Positions 35,112 through 42,025 of a stretch of DNA of 64,000 nt are shown piece after piece. Origin of the DNA: a virus. A program made the translations under genes and the position numbers. The first letter of the stretch is position 1; each line of letters begins with the position of its first letter. Location: positions 1 through 64,000 of IMG/VR virus record IMGVR_UViG_3300025010_000040; one strand, given 5' to 3'. The notes beneath the pieces are model-generated. The model did no database searches, was not told the origin of the DNA, and saw nothing but the letters and a program-made list of their open reading frames with translations.

Positions 35112-35864
35112 ATGAGTAGAAAGTTATTGGTTAGTATTATTATCTGTTGTTTATTATGTATTTGTGGAGGTGCTTTTGCTAATCAACCAATAATTAAGAT
35201 TGATCTTATTACTAGGGACTTTTCATCAACCCCCCTAGTAAATGAAAATGGTACTTTATTAGCTCCAGCTAAACCTATTGCTGAAGCATTTAGGGGGACT
35301 GTTAAAGGTACTGTTAATACTTGCTATGTGTATATAAATCGTGGTAATAAATGTGTTGTTTTGAATCCTACTAATATAGGGGAATATTATCTTCAAGAGG
35401 GTAAGTATGTTAAAAGTAAAGATACCTCAATTGCAGGACAAGTAATAAATGGAAATTTATATATACCTATAAGAGCTTATGTTGAAGCTCTTGAAGGTAG
35501 AGTTCTATGGGATGGAACTAAAAATACTGTAATGGTTTATACTGATTCTGCTGATGTTAACTATTTTTTAAGTAAGCAAAAATTAGAACCATCCTCTAAT
35601 CAAAATTCAGAATCTTCTAATGTAAGTGTATCAGAAAATTCACTAGATAGAAATGGTAATGAAATCCAAATAGGAGATATTGTTTCATCTGGTGGATTTT
35701 ATGGAAATGTGCAGCAAATAAATGGTAGTAGAATATTAGTTTATTGGGATAGTAAATCAGAATTCATTCCCGATAAAGATATTACTTTCTGGGCATCCAT
35801 AAATGGAATTAGATATAAATCCAGTAATTGGGTTGATTCTAGTGGTGTATTAATAGAAAGATAA
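35112..35864 (+). CDS. Secreted protein with copper-amine-oxidase-N-like domain
   Basis: 250 residues. A signal peptide is clear: KK/RK start, hydrophobic core LLVSIIICCLLCICGGAFA, then a signal-peptidase site near AFA-NQ. Residues 25-155 match the copper-amine-oxidase N-terminal (stalk) domain pattern of Firmicute cell-surface proteins (VNENGTLLAPAKPIAEAFRG, LYIPIRAYVEALEGRVLWDG, NTVMVY). A Ser/Asn-rich linker and a C-terminal SH3-like module (IQIGDIVSSGGFYGNVQQIN) follow. It should be exported by the host Sec system. Single-gene unit behind a bipartite promoter. A role at the host surface, for example exclusion, is inference. Confidence 0.8.
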   Translation: MSRKLLVSIIICCLLCICGGAFANQPIIKIDLITRDFSSTPLVNENGTLLAPAKPIAEAFRGTVKGTVNTCYVYINRGNKCVVLNPTNIGEYYLQEGKYVKSKDTSIAGQVINGNLYIPIRAYVEALEGRVLWDGTKNTVMVYTDSADVNYFLSKQKLEPSSNQNSESSNVSVSENSLDRNGNEIQIGDIVSSGGFYGNVQQINGSRILVYWDSKSEFIPDKDITFWASINGIRYKSSNWVDSSGVLIER

Positions 35865-35873
35865 ATTTTTATT

Positions 35874-35910
35874 AATAAAAGAACTTTTAATTAAGTTCTT
35901 TTATTTTTTT
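35874..35910 (+). terminator. Terminator after secreted-protein gene
   Basis: 13-bp stem AATAAAAGAACTT/AAGTTCTTTTATT, 6-nt loop, T-run. Confidence 0.85.
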
Positions 35911-35941
35911 AGTATTATTATATATTTTAAATATATATTAT
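35911..35941 (+). promoter_or_regulatory. Phage bipartite promoter motif, copy 4
   Basis: AGTATTATT (35911-35919), 12 nt, TATATATTAT (35932-35941). Followed by AATAAAATA and the leader hairpin at 35968. Confidence 0.62.
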
Positions 35942-35967
35942 TTCATTGAATAAAATATTATTCCCAC

Positions 35968-35993
35968 AATAAGGGGAAATAAATATACTTATT
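35968..35993 (+). promoter_or_regulatory. Conserved leader hairpin, copy 2
   Basis: 24 of 26 bases identical to 13034-13059; stem AATAAG/CTTATT with a GGGG-containing loop. The two substitutions are in the loop. Confidence 0.5.
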
Positions 35994-36027
35994 GTATATA
36001 TCTAAGATGATATATTTAGGAGGTGTA

Positions 36028-36105
36028 ATGAATTTTATCTCATCATTCTCAATTTCGTTAATTTGTTTCTGTGTTCCATATATGTTTTTTAAACTTATAT
36101 TTTAA
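36028..36105 (+). CDS. 25-residue hydrophobic peptide
   Basis: ATG 36028 behind a perfect TAGGAGGTG (spacing 4-5 nt). The product MNFISSFSISLICFCVPYMF plus FKLIF is nearly all hydrophobic and long enough for one membrane pass. Its stop overlaps the Shine-Dalgarno TAAGGGGG of the next gene, which suggests coupling. It could be a leader peptide or a small membrane-acting peptide. Confidence 0.5.
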   Translation: MNFISSFSISLICFCVPYMFFKLIF

Positions 36106-36117
36106 GGGGGTATTAAA

Positions 36118-36558
36118 ATGAGTTCAATGAATACTCATCAATATGTAATTATAACTTTACCAAGTTCTATTTATGATTCTAGTAGGGAAGTGGCATCTTT
36201 ATCATTAAAGAATTATATTTTTCAGTTTTGTCAAAAGCATGGAATTACTCCAGCTAAATTTCCTGTAGATATTTATAGCACATATAACAAATGTCCAGAA
36301 TATTACTGTGATGGTAGTAACCCATTTGAAATTATTGATGCTAATTTCGATGGAATAAAGTTAATTTCCAAAAAGGAAAAAGTTGAATTAGCTGTAGCCA
36401 TTGAAACAAATTTACCATGTGAGAATATTGTTAGACTTTTTGAACTAAAAATTATTCAAGGGTTTTCAGTTCATGTTTTCGGCTCAATATTCCGTCATGA
36501 TAACATATCGGGTTTATTAGCAAAGTTGTTCAAGATAATCAATGAAAAAAAGAAATAA
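36118..36558 (+). CDS. Hypothetical 146-residue protein
   Basis: ATG 36118 after AAGGGGG, directly behind the hydrophobic peptide. Starts TH-x-VIITLPSSIYDSSREV; Cys at KCPEYYCDG; C-terminal NLPCENIVRLFELKIIQGFS. Looks like a small cytoplasmic alpha/beta protein. Not recognised. Its codon use is a little less AT-rich than the replication genes. Confidence 0.62.
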   Translation: MSSMNTHQYVIITLPSSIYDSSREVASLSLKNYIFQFCQKHGITPAKFPVDIYSTYNKCPEYYCDGSNPFEIIDANFDGIKLISKKEKVELAVAIETNLPCENIVRLFELKIIQGFSVHVFGSIFRHDNISGLLAKLFKIINEKKK

Positions 36559-36576
36559 AATTTTGTTCTTTGCCAT

Positions 36577-36649
36577 TATCCAACACTAATAAAAAAGTGT
36601 TGGATACATGAAAAGAATTATAACGCTTGCAAGTGCGAAAATACTTGCA
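36577..36649 (+). other. Two hairpins between genes
   Basis: First hairpin TATCCAACAC/GTGTTGGATA (36577-36606, 10 bp) without a following T-run, and a second TGCAAGT/ACTTGCA (36628-36649, 7 bp). They lie 50-120 nt upstream of the 36698 gene. They could be an RNA-processing or attenuation region, as they do not look like a normal terminator. Confidence 0.4.
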
Positions 36650-36697
36650 TCGTCATTGTAATTAAAAAATATTACTTTGACGTAAAAAGGAGGAAAA

Positions 36698-37225
36698 ATG
36701 AAAAATAATAGTTTTAAGAAATTAACAGAGCAAGAAAAGAAAGCAATGTTACTTGCTGTTATTGCCAAAAGAACTGAAGGTAAGTTAAGTAAAAGTCAGT
36801 TGGAATATATGGTTAGAGATATTCCAACAGATGTGCAATATAGCATTAAAGTAATAACTGATGCTAAAGAATTTGCAAAGGCTATTACTTTACCTGACTA
36901 TGAAATGAAACATTCATGGGCAGGAGAAACAAAATGTAATGCTGAAACTAATATTTTATTAATTTCAGGTATAAAATTTGGTAGAACAAAACATTATCAA
37001 TACCTTGATAATGGTAGTTTAACTAGTGAAGAAAAATGGAACTCTTTACCAGATTTTGATGTGAATGAAATTCATGCAGTTGCAGTTAGTATTCGGTCTT
37101 TTAGTGATTATAACAATGAACACTACAACAATACTGATAATTTCATTTATATTTATATACCTTCTAACATGGCCTTTATTGTGTCAAAAGAAGTTCAATA
37201 TATTCTTGATAATTTCTCTATTTAG
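36698..37225 (+). CDS. Hypothetical 175-residue protein
   Basis: ATG 36698 after AAGGAGG. N-terminal helix (KKLTEQEKKAMLLAVIAKRT) then SKSQLEYMVRDIPTDVQ, and a C-terminal alpha/beta part (NILLISGIKFGRTKHYQYLD, IHAVAVSIRSFSDYN, FIYIYIPSNMAFIVSKEVQY). No motif recognised. Part of the small-gene region between promoter copy 4 and the 37535 helicase. Confidence 0.62.
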   Translation: MKNNSFKKLTEQEKKAMLLAVIAKRTEGKLSKSQLEYMVRDIPTDVQYSIKVITDAKEFAKAITLPDYEMKHSWAGETKCNAETNILLISGIKFGRTKHYQYLDNGSLTSEEKWNSLPDFDVNEIHAVAVSIRSFSDYNNEHYNNTDNFIYIYIPSNMAFIVSKEVQYILDNFSI

Positions 37226-37290
37226 TTTTCATCGGTTTGGTGTTATCCGTTAAACACTAAATAAAAATTTTAATAAAATGAGGTGATGAT

Positions 37291-37464
37291 GTGATTAAAA
37301 GAATGACATGTGATGACTGTGGTAATACATTTTCAACTAATACAGAAAATGTAAATGACCAAGGTATGGTTCTTGATGTTCAGTGTAAATGTGGTAGTTG
37401 GGAAGTTAATATAGCCAAAGATGAAAAAGTTGAACAAATACTTCCTAAACATTTAAGGAAATAA
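37291..37464 (+). CDS. Small zinc-ribbon protein
   Basis: 57 residues from GTG 37291, with GAGGTGATG just upstream. Two Cys pairs, MTCDDCGNTF and VQCKCGSWEV, make a CxxC...CxC zinc-ribbon. Too short for a simple ORF search. Small phage zinc ribbons often bind nucleic acid or host proteins; no specific role is shown. A terminator follows its stop. Confidence 0.65.
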   Translation: MIKRMTCDDCGNTFSTNTENVNDQGMVLDVQCKCGSWEVNIAKDEKVEQILPKHLRK

Positions 37465-37476
37465 TCAGATTTAATT

Positions 37477-37512
37477 AATAAGAGAACTTTTTAATAAGGT
37501 TCTCTTATTTTT
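37477..37512 (+). terminator. Terminator after zinc-ribbon gene
   Basis: 11-bp stem AATAAGAGAAC/GTTCTCTTATT, T-run. Confidence 0.8.
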
Positions 37513-37534
37513 TTTATACTAGGAGGTGTACTAT

Positions 37535-38974
37535 ATGAATATTATTAAGGCTAAACATACTTCAATTATTATTCCTAATTATAATTTAGGTGATAATTTA
37601 ACATTGGAACATAGTTTATCAGTTTGGAATGATAGTTATTATAGATATGATAATAAAGGCTTTTATTATAATAAAAGCACTAAAGAATTATTATTACCAA
37701 GAGGTTTAGATTTAGGTTATTTAGAAAAAGTTTTTAATTTAAATATAGATATTGATTTTAAACCTGATCCATATGAAACAGTTTCATACAGATTAAAGGT
37801 AGAACCAAGAAATGATATACAAAGAAAATCTATTTGTTTTTTAATTGGAGAAGATGATTTTTCATATACTAAAAAATATTCTCAGTTAGCTTTAAATTTA
37901 GGTACTGGGGATGGAAAAACGTATACTGTTATAGCATCACTTTCATTTATAAGAACAAAAGCTATTATATTTACTCATGTTAATGAGTTAAAGAAACAAT
38001 GGATAAAAGAGATTAAAAAATTTACTGATGTAATAGACTCTCAAATATGTAATATTAGTGGTGGAGCTACTATAAAAAAAATATTAAAATCCGATAAGCT
38101 ACCTTATAAAATTTATCTTGTTAATCATAGAACCATTAATAATTATGGTGAAACACATGGTTGGGATAAAGTGACTGAATTATTTCAAAAGATTAAAGTT
38201 GGGGTTAAAGTTTATGATGAAGCCCATTTTGAATTTGATAATATAATAAAAACTGATTTACATACTAATACTAAAAAAACTATTTATTTAACAGCTAATT
38301 TTGAGAGATCTGATTTTAAAGAAAATAAATTATTTAATTTATGTTTTAAGAATATTGCTAAGTATGGTGTTGAAACAAGACATGAAAAAAGAAAGCATAT
38401 TGTATATTTAGGTTTATTATTCAATAGTAAACCTGATATAGTTAACCAAGCTTCTATAAAGAAAAGACATGGATTTGATAAAAATACTTATATTGATTAT
38501 CAAATAAAAAAAGGAAAGATATTTGATGTATTATTTTATATAATGTATTATTTTCATGATAAAGAAGGTAAGATGCTAGTATTATCTTCTAAAATAGAAT
38601 CTACTGAAGTAATAGCAAAATATTTAAAAGAAGAATTTCCTGAAAAAACTGTAGGTGTTTTTAATTCTACTATAAGTGAAAGTGATAAAATTAAAGCATT
38701 ACAATGTGATATAATAAGTTCAACTCCTAAAAGTTTAGGAACTGGGTTAGATATACCTGATTTAAGATTTATTATTATGACAGAACCATATAGTTCATCT
38801 ATAACAGCTAACCAAACATCTGGTAGATTAAGAGAATTATCTCCAGAAATATATACTTTTTTTATTGAGTTGGTTGATACTGGATTTAATAAAGTTCATA
38901 GTATGTATAAATCTAGAATGAAAATATTTAAACAAAAATGTGCTAAATTGGTTCAATTAAAATACACTGAATAA
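37535..38974 (+). CDS. SF2 DNA/RNA helicase (UvsW-like)
   Basis: 479 residues from ATG 37535 (AGGAGGTG 6-7 nt upstream). Motif I NLGTGDGKTYTVIA (about 126-139), motif II YDEAH (about 229), motif III LTANFERS, motif IV/V region (LVLSSKIES, STPKSLGTGLDIPD) and motif VI QTSGRLRE. An N-terminal domain of about 100 residues precedes the motor. The layout is that of T4 UvsW-type helicases, which unwind branched DNA and R-loops and switch origin- to recombination-dependent replication; the exact role here is inferred. Confidence 0.85.
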   Translation: MNIIKAKHTSIIIPNYNLGDNLTLEHSLSVWNDSYYRYDNKGFYYNKSTKELLLPRGLDLGYLEKVFNLNIDIDFKPDPYETVSYRLKVEPRNDIQRKSICFLIGEDDFSYTKKYSQLALNLGTGDGKTYTVIASLSFIRTKAIIFTHVNELKKQWIKEIKKFTDVIDSQICNISGGATIKKILKSDKLPYKIYLVNHRTINNYGETHGWDKVTELFQKIKVGVKVYDEAHFEFDNIIKTDLHTNTKKTIYLTANFERSDFKENKLFNLCFKNIAKYGVETRHEKRKHIVYLGLLFNSKPDIVNQASIKKRHGFDKNTYIDYQIKKGKIFDVLFYIMYYFHDKEGKMLVLSSKIESTEVIAKYLKEEFPEKTVGVFNSTISESDKIKALQCDIISSTPKSLGTGLDIPDLRFIIMTEPYSSSITANQTSGRLRELSPEIYTFFIELVDTGFNKVHSMYKSRMKIFKQKCAKLVQLKYTE

Positions 38975-38978
38975 AATA

Positions 38979-38992
38979 AATATATATTATTA
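38979..38992 (+). promoter_or_regulatory. TATATATTAT box upstream of 39024 gene
   Basis: AAATATATATTATT, about 35 nt before the GTG start, directly after the helicase stop. The upstream box is not recognisable. Confidence 0.35.
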
Positions 38993-39023
38993 AGTAGAAT
39001 AAAAAATAAAGGGGTAGATAAAT

Positions 39024-39230
39024 GTGATTAATATTAAGAAAATTGAAGTATTAATGTATGAGATGACAATTACAGCAGATGACATGTGTGAACTTTGGGA
39101 GATTATGAATACAATAAATAGAGGGGATTCAATAGGTACTGGTGTTATTAAGAGTGCTGAAAAATTTTTTAATAAACTTGAGGATATTAGACCCGGTGGT
39201 GGCTTTGAACAAAGAAAATATGTAAAGTAA
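39024..39230 (+). CDS. Hypothetical 68-residue protein
   Basis: GTG 39024 with AAAGGGG 8-9 nt upstream. VINIKKIEVLMYEMTITADD, then MCELWEIMNTINRGDSIGTG and a basic end. A small helical protein. Not recognised. Confidence 0.55.
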   Translation: MINIKKIEVLMYEMTITADDMCELWEIMNTINRGDSIGTGVIKSAEKFFNKLEDIRPGGGFEQRKYVK

Positions 39231-39279
39231 TAATTATATATGTCATAATATTTAATAAAAAATAGGAGGTTTATTATAA

Positions 39280-39861
39280 ATGAAACAATATCTTGTAACC
39301 TGCGGTATAATACCACAATCAGGTGAATGTAAATTTGGAGAAAAATGTACTCCTAAAATGTGCCCAAATTTTATACACAATTTATCAGATAAACAAAAAA
39401 TTATTGAGATTATTAAACATCATGTTATATTTAGTGATGATGAACTATTTGAGGAACACCGATTTGTTGGTAAAGCTGCAAATGGTAAGTATTTTTATTT
39501 ATGGGGAGAAAAATATCTTACTGATGGTTTAATACCAGTAATAAATCTTGGAAATACAGATAGTGGTATTATGTATTTTAATACTAAGGATGATGTTATC
39601 GAAGCATTTAATATTGTCCTTGAAATAATTGAATTTTCACAAAAAGAACTTCTTGGTAAAATATGTTTTAATAAACATTCGATTAGTCATAAAGCTGTAA
39701 TAATAAATAGTAGTATTTGTTATTTAGATGAAGAAACAAATGAAATAAAGGTAATAGATAATAAGTTAAATTCTTTACTCTTTTGTACCATTAATAATTT
39801 ATATTATGAAAATTATTTAAATCTATTTATGAAACTTAAATATGATGACTTGTTACCATAA
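39280..39861 (+). CDS. Hypothetical protein with N-terminal Cys cluster
   Basis: 193 residues from ATG 39280 (ATAGGAGG upstream). The N-terminus TCGIIPQSGECKFGEKCTPKMC has four Cys in about 20 residues and may bind a metal. The rest is alpha/beta (KYFYLWGEKYLTDGLIPVIN, KAVIINSSICYLDEE). A terminator follows. Family unknown. Confidence 0.62.
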   Translation: MKQYLVTCGIIPQSGECKFGEKCTPKMCPNFIHNLSDKQKIIEIIKHHVIFSDDELFEEHRFVGKAANGKYFYLWGEKYLTDGLIPVINLGNTDSGIMYFNTKDDVIEAFNIVLEIIEFSQKELLGKICFNKHSISHKAVIINSSICYLDEETNEIKVIDNKLNSLLFCTINNLYYENYLNLFMKLKYDDLLP

Positions 39862-39872
39862 ATATATAAAAT

Positions 39873-39912
39873 AATAAGTGATGATTATATAATCATCACT
39901 TATTATTTTTTT
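39873..39912 (+). terminator. Terminator after 39280 gene
   Basis: 14-bp perfect stem AATAAGTGATGATT/AATCATCACTTATT, T-run abutting the next promoter. Confidence 0.85.
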
Positions 39913-39943
39913 AGTATTTTTAACATAATACTTTATATATTAT
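39913..39943 (+). promoter_or_regulatory. Phage bipartite promoter motif, copy 5
   Basis: AGTATTTTT (39913-39921), 12 nt, TATATATTAT (39934-39943), 46 nt upstream of the TTG start at 39990. Confidence 0.62.
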
Positions 39944-39989
39944 AAATACATATATAGAAAAGATTTAGTTGTATTGGAGGTGAGATTAG

Positions 39990-40256
39990 TTGAAAGCAAA
40001 AATAGAAACAAAAATAGGTTTAAATAAAGATGAATATATTAAATTCTTATCATTAACTGAAATAAGTTCAGGTGAATGGATAGCACTAACTAATAACAAT
40101 AGGGAATTAAGTATTACAGTAATTGATGGGAAAGAATTAACTGTTACTGTAAAAGAATCTAAAGAAATATTATTTAAAATAATATTTCGTGGATGTGTAA
40201 ATAGAATAGTTCTTATTAGAAATCTATTACAATTACATGGATATAAAATTGCTTAA
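39990..40256 (+). CDS. Hypothetical 88-residue protein
   Basis: TTG 39990 behind TTGGAGGTGAG. Starts MKAKIETKIGLNKDEYIKFL and shows alternating strands (ELSITVIDGKELTVTVKES, ILFKIIFRG). Single-gene unit between promoter copy 5 and a bidirectional terminator. No family recognised. Confidence 0.62.
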   Translation: MKAKIETKIGLNKDEYIKFLSLTEISSGEWIALTNNNRELSITVIDGKELTVTVKESKEILFKIIFRGCVNRIVLIRNLLQLHGYKIA

Positions 40257-40261
40257 ATTTA

Positions 40262-40298
40262 AAAGTACAGTGATTTTTTCACTGTACTTTATTTTTTT
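40262..40298. terminator. Bidirectional terminator
   Basis: 12-bp stem AAAGTACAGTGA/TCACTGTACTTT between converging genes, T-runs on both strands. Confidence 0.85.
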
Positions 40299-40299
40299 G

Positions 40300-41025
40300 T
40301 TAAATAATGAATATTGGACTCTGTTCTAAATGTGAAATATCTCGATATTTCTCAATCATTTCTTTTCTATCAGATTCAGCGTTAGACCATTCATCTATTT
40401 TTAAAGATATTGTACCATAAGCTGTTTGAATTTCATTATAATGCTTTAATGTATTATATAAGAATCTTTTAATATCAATTAATGCTAATTCATAAAAACT
40501 TTCCCATTGTGTTGATGGTATTGTGGCCAGATTTGTAGTATGGGCTAACCCAATTTCAACATCAATTTCACCATACATTGTTGCAAAATTATATAATACT
40601 AAAATATTAGGTTCTTGAAATTTAAATGTCATCGGTGGGGCAGCAACCGACATTAAATCAGCACTAGCTTGACCTAACATTAATGATTCATATGTTGAAA
40701 TTTCTCCATCAAATATTGGAGATGTATATCCATTAGAAAAAGATTTATTTTTAGGATTTACATTCTTTATCATTATAACTTTTTTATCACCAAAAATATC
40801 AGGTAATTTATAAGATGATTCACTGTAATTAGAATTTAAACAAGTTAGAGTTCTTATATCTAAATTTAATTTCATTGTGTAAGGAAAGAATACACTATAA
40901 GATGTTAAAGACTTTAATTTAATAACATTAAACAATGTTTCATCAGGTTTTTCAAAAGGAAGAGCTAATCCATATATACCTAAATCCATTTTTATAGAAG
41001 TTAATAAATCACTAACATTTATCAT
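40300..41025 (-). CDS. Virion structural protein, likely neck/head-tail connector
   Basis: 241 residues. Segments VFFPYTMKLNLDIRTLTC, STYESLMLGQASADLMSVAA, PPMTFKFQEPNILVLYN, ELALIDIKRFLYNTLKHYNE and IQTAYGTISLKIDEWSNAES recur, as far as I recall, in structural proteins of large myoviruses near the portal/neck. No enzymatic motif. It lies beside the prohead protease on the minus strand, 23 nt away. Exact place in the particle is inferred. Confidence 0.65.
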   Translation of the reverse strand: MINVSDLLTSIKMDLGIYGLALPFEKPDETLFNVIKLKSLTSYSVFFPYTMKLNLDIRTLTCLNSNYSESSYKLPDIFGDKKVIMIKNVNPKNKSFSNGYTSPIFDGEISTYESLMLGQASADLMSVAAPPMTFKFQEPNILVLYNFATMYGEIDVEIGLAHTTNLATIPSTQWESFYELALIDIKRFLYNTLKHYNEIQTAYGTISLKIDEWSNAESDRKEMIEKYRDISHLEQSPIFII

Positions 41026-41048
41026 TTTTTATCACCACTCTTATTTTT

Positions 41049-41879
41049 TTATAGTCTTGACATAAAATGAGTAATATCTCTTTTTATTTTATCCTCAATT
41101 TTTACAATAAAAGTAGAACCATTTTCTTTTAAAATCACATTTTTAAAATCAGATGTAACTTCCATACTTTCACTTACAACTTCATATATATTAGAGACCA
41201 ATTTAATATTCTTTGATTCAGTTTTGATAAAATCAACAATTTGTGATTCTTGAACTGTAGTTAATAGATTTTCTTGTATAGTGTTACCACTAAGTTCAAT
41301 ATTTTTAATAATTTTTTTAATTGGAACTGAATCATCTCTATACGCTTTATCATGACTAGGAAGTATAACCCAATCATATGTAACAACATGACCTCTACTA
41401 TTAATTAACCCACCATTAGCTGTTTTAACAACTTTAGCTAATGCTCTTAGACTAAAAGCAGGTTCCATTCCCTGTAAGATAGATTTAGTCATATCTTTAC
41501 CAAAATGGTCATTATCTAATGTCTCAATTCTTCCTCTTAATAAATTACCAGATAAATTAAATGATAAAATTTTATGAGATGTTAATTTAGGATCAATTAC
41601 TAATATACGTTTTGGATCATCTGATGTTGGATGACCTGCCTCACCACACCATGAGTTCTTTAATATTAATTCACTAATATGAGGAGCATTTAATGATTCC
41701 ATCATAGGTTTATCAACATATAATCTCCCGTTTCTATTTTTTATATTAAACTCTTGTAATACTGTATCAAACTGTAAATAAAATAAATTATCTCTATTGA
41801 TTGTTTTTAAATTTATTGGTTTAACTGGTTCTGAAACAGACTCCCTTATAAGATAAGCGACAACTTCTTGTTTTTGCAT
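41049..41879 (-). CDS. Prohead maturation protease (T4 gp21-like)
   Basis: 276 residues. NIKNRNGRLY (about 46-55), WCGEAGHP (His83) and GMEPAFSLRAL (Ser143), followed by DWVILPSHDKAY. These form the pattern of T4 gp21-type serine proteases that cleave the scaffold and capsid proteins during head maturation. The catalytic Ser/His assignment is from motif resemblance. The C-terminal 70 residues may be a removable scaffold part. It lies beside scaffold-like and capsid genes, though on the opposite strand. Start ATG 41879 after AAGGAGTTG. Confidence 0.82.
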   Translation of the reverse strand: MQKQEVVAYLIRESVSEPVKPINLKTINRDNLFYLQFDTVLQEFNIKNRNGRLYVDKPMMESLNAPHISELILKNSWCGEAGHPTSDDPKRILVIDPKLTSHKILSFNLSGNLLRGRIETLDNDHFGKDMTKSILQGMEPAFSLRALAKVVKTANGGLINSRGHVVTYDWVILPSHDKAYRDDSVPIKKIIKNIELSGNTIQENLLTTVQESQIVDFIKTESKNIKLVSNIYEVVSESMEVTSDFKNVILKENGSTFIVKIEDKIKRDITHFMSRL

Positions 41880-42025
41880 AATTATATAATCAACTCCTTT
41901 AAGTTATTTTATAGGTATTTTTAAATTATTGTTTTTGGTTGTTCATATAATTCTTATAAATAAAGTCTTTATTTGTAACACAAACAAATATTTAAATGAA
42001 TATTTATAAAGGAGTGAATTAATTT

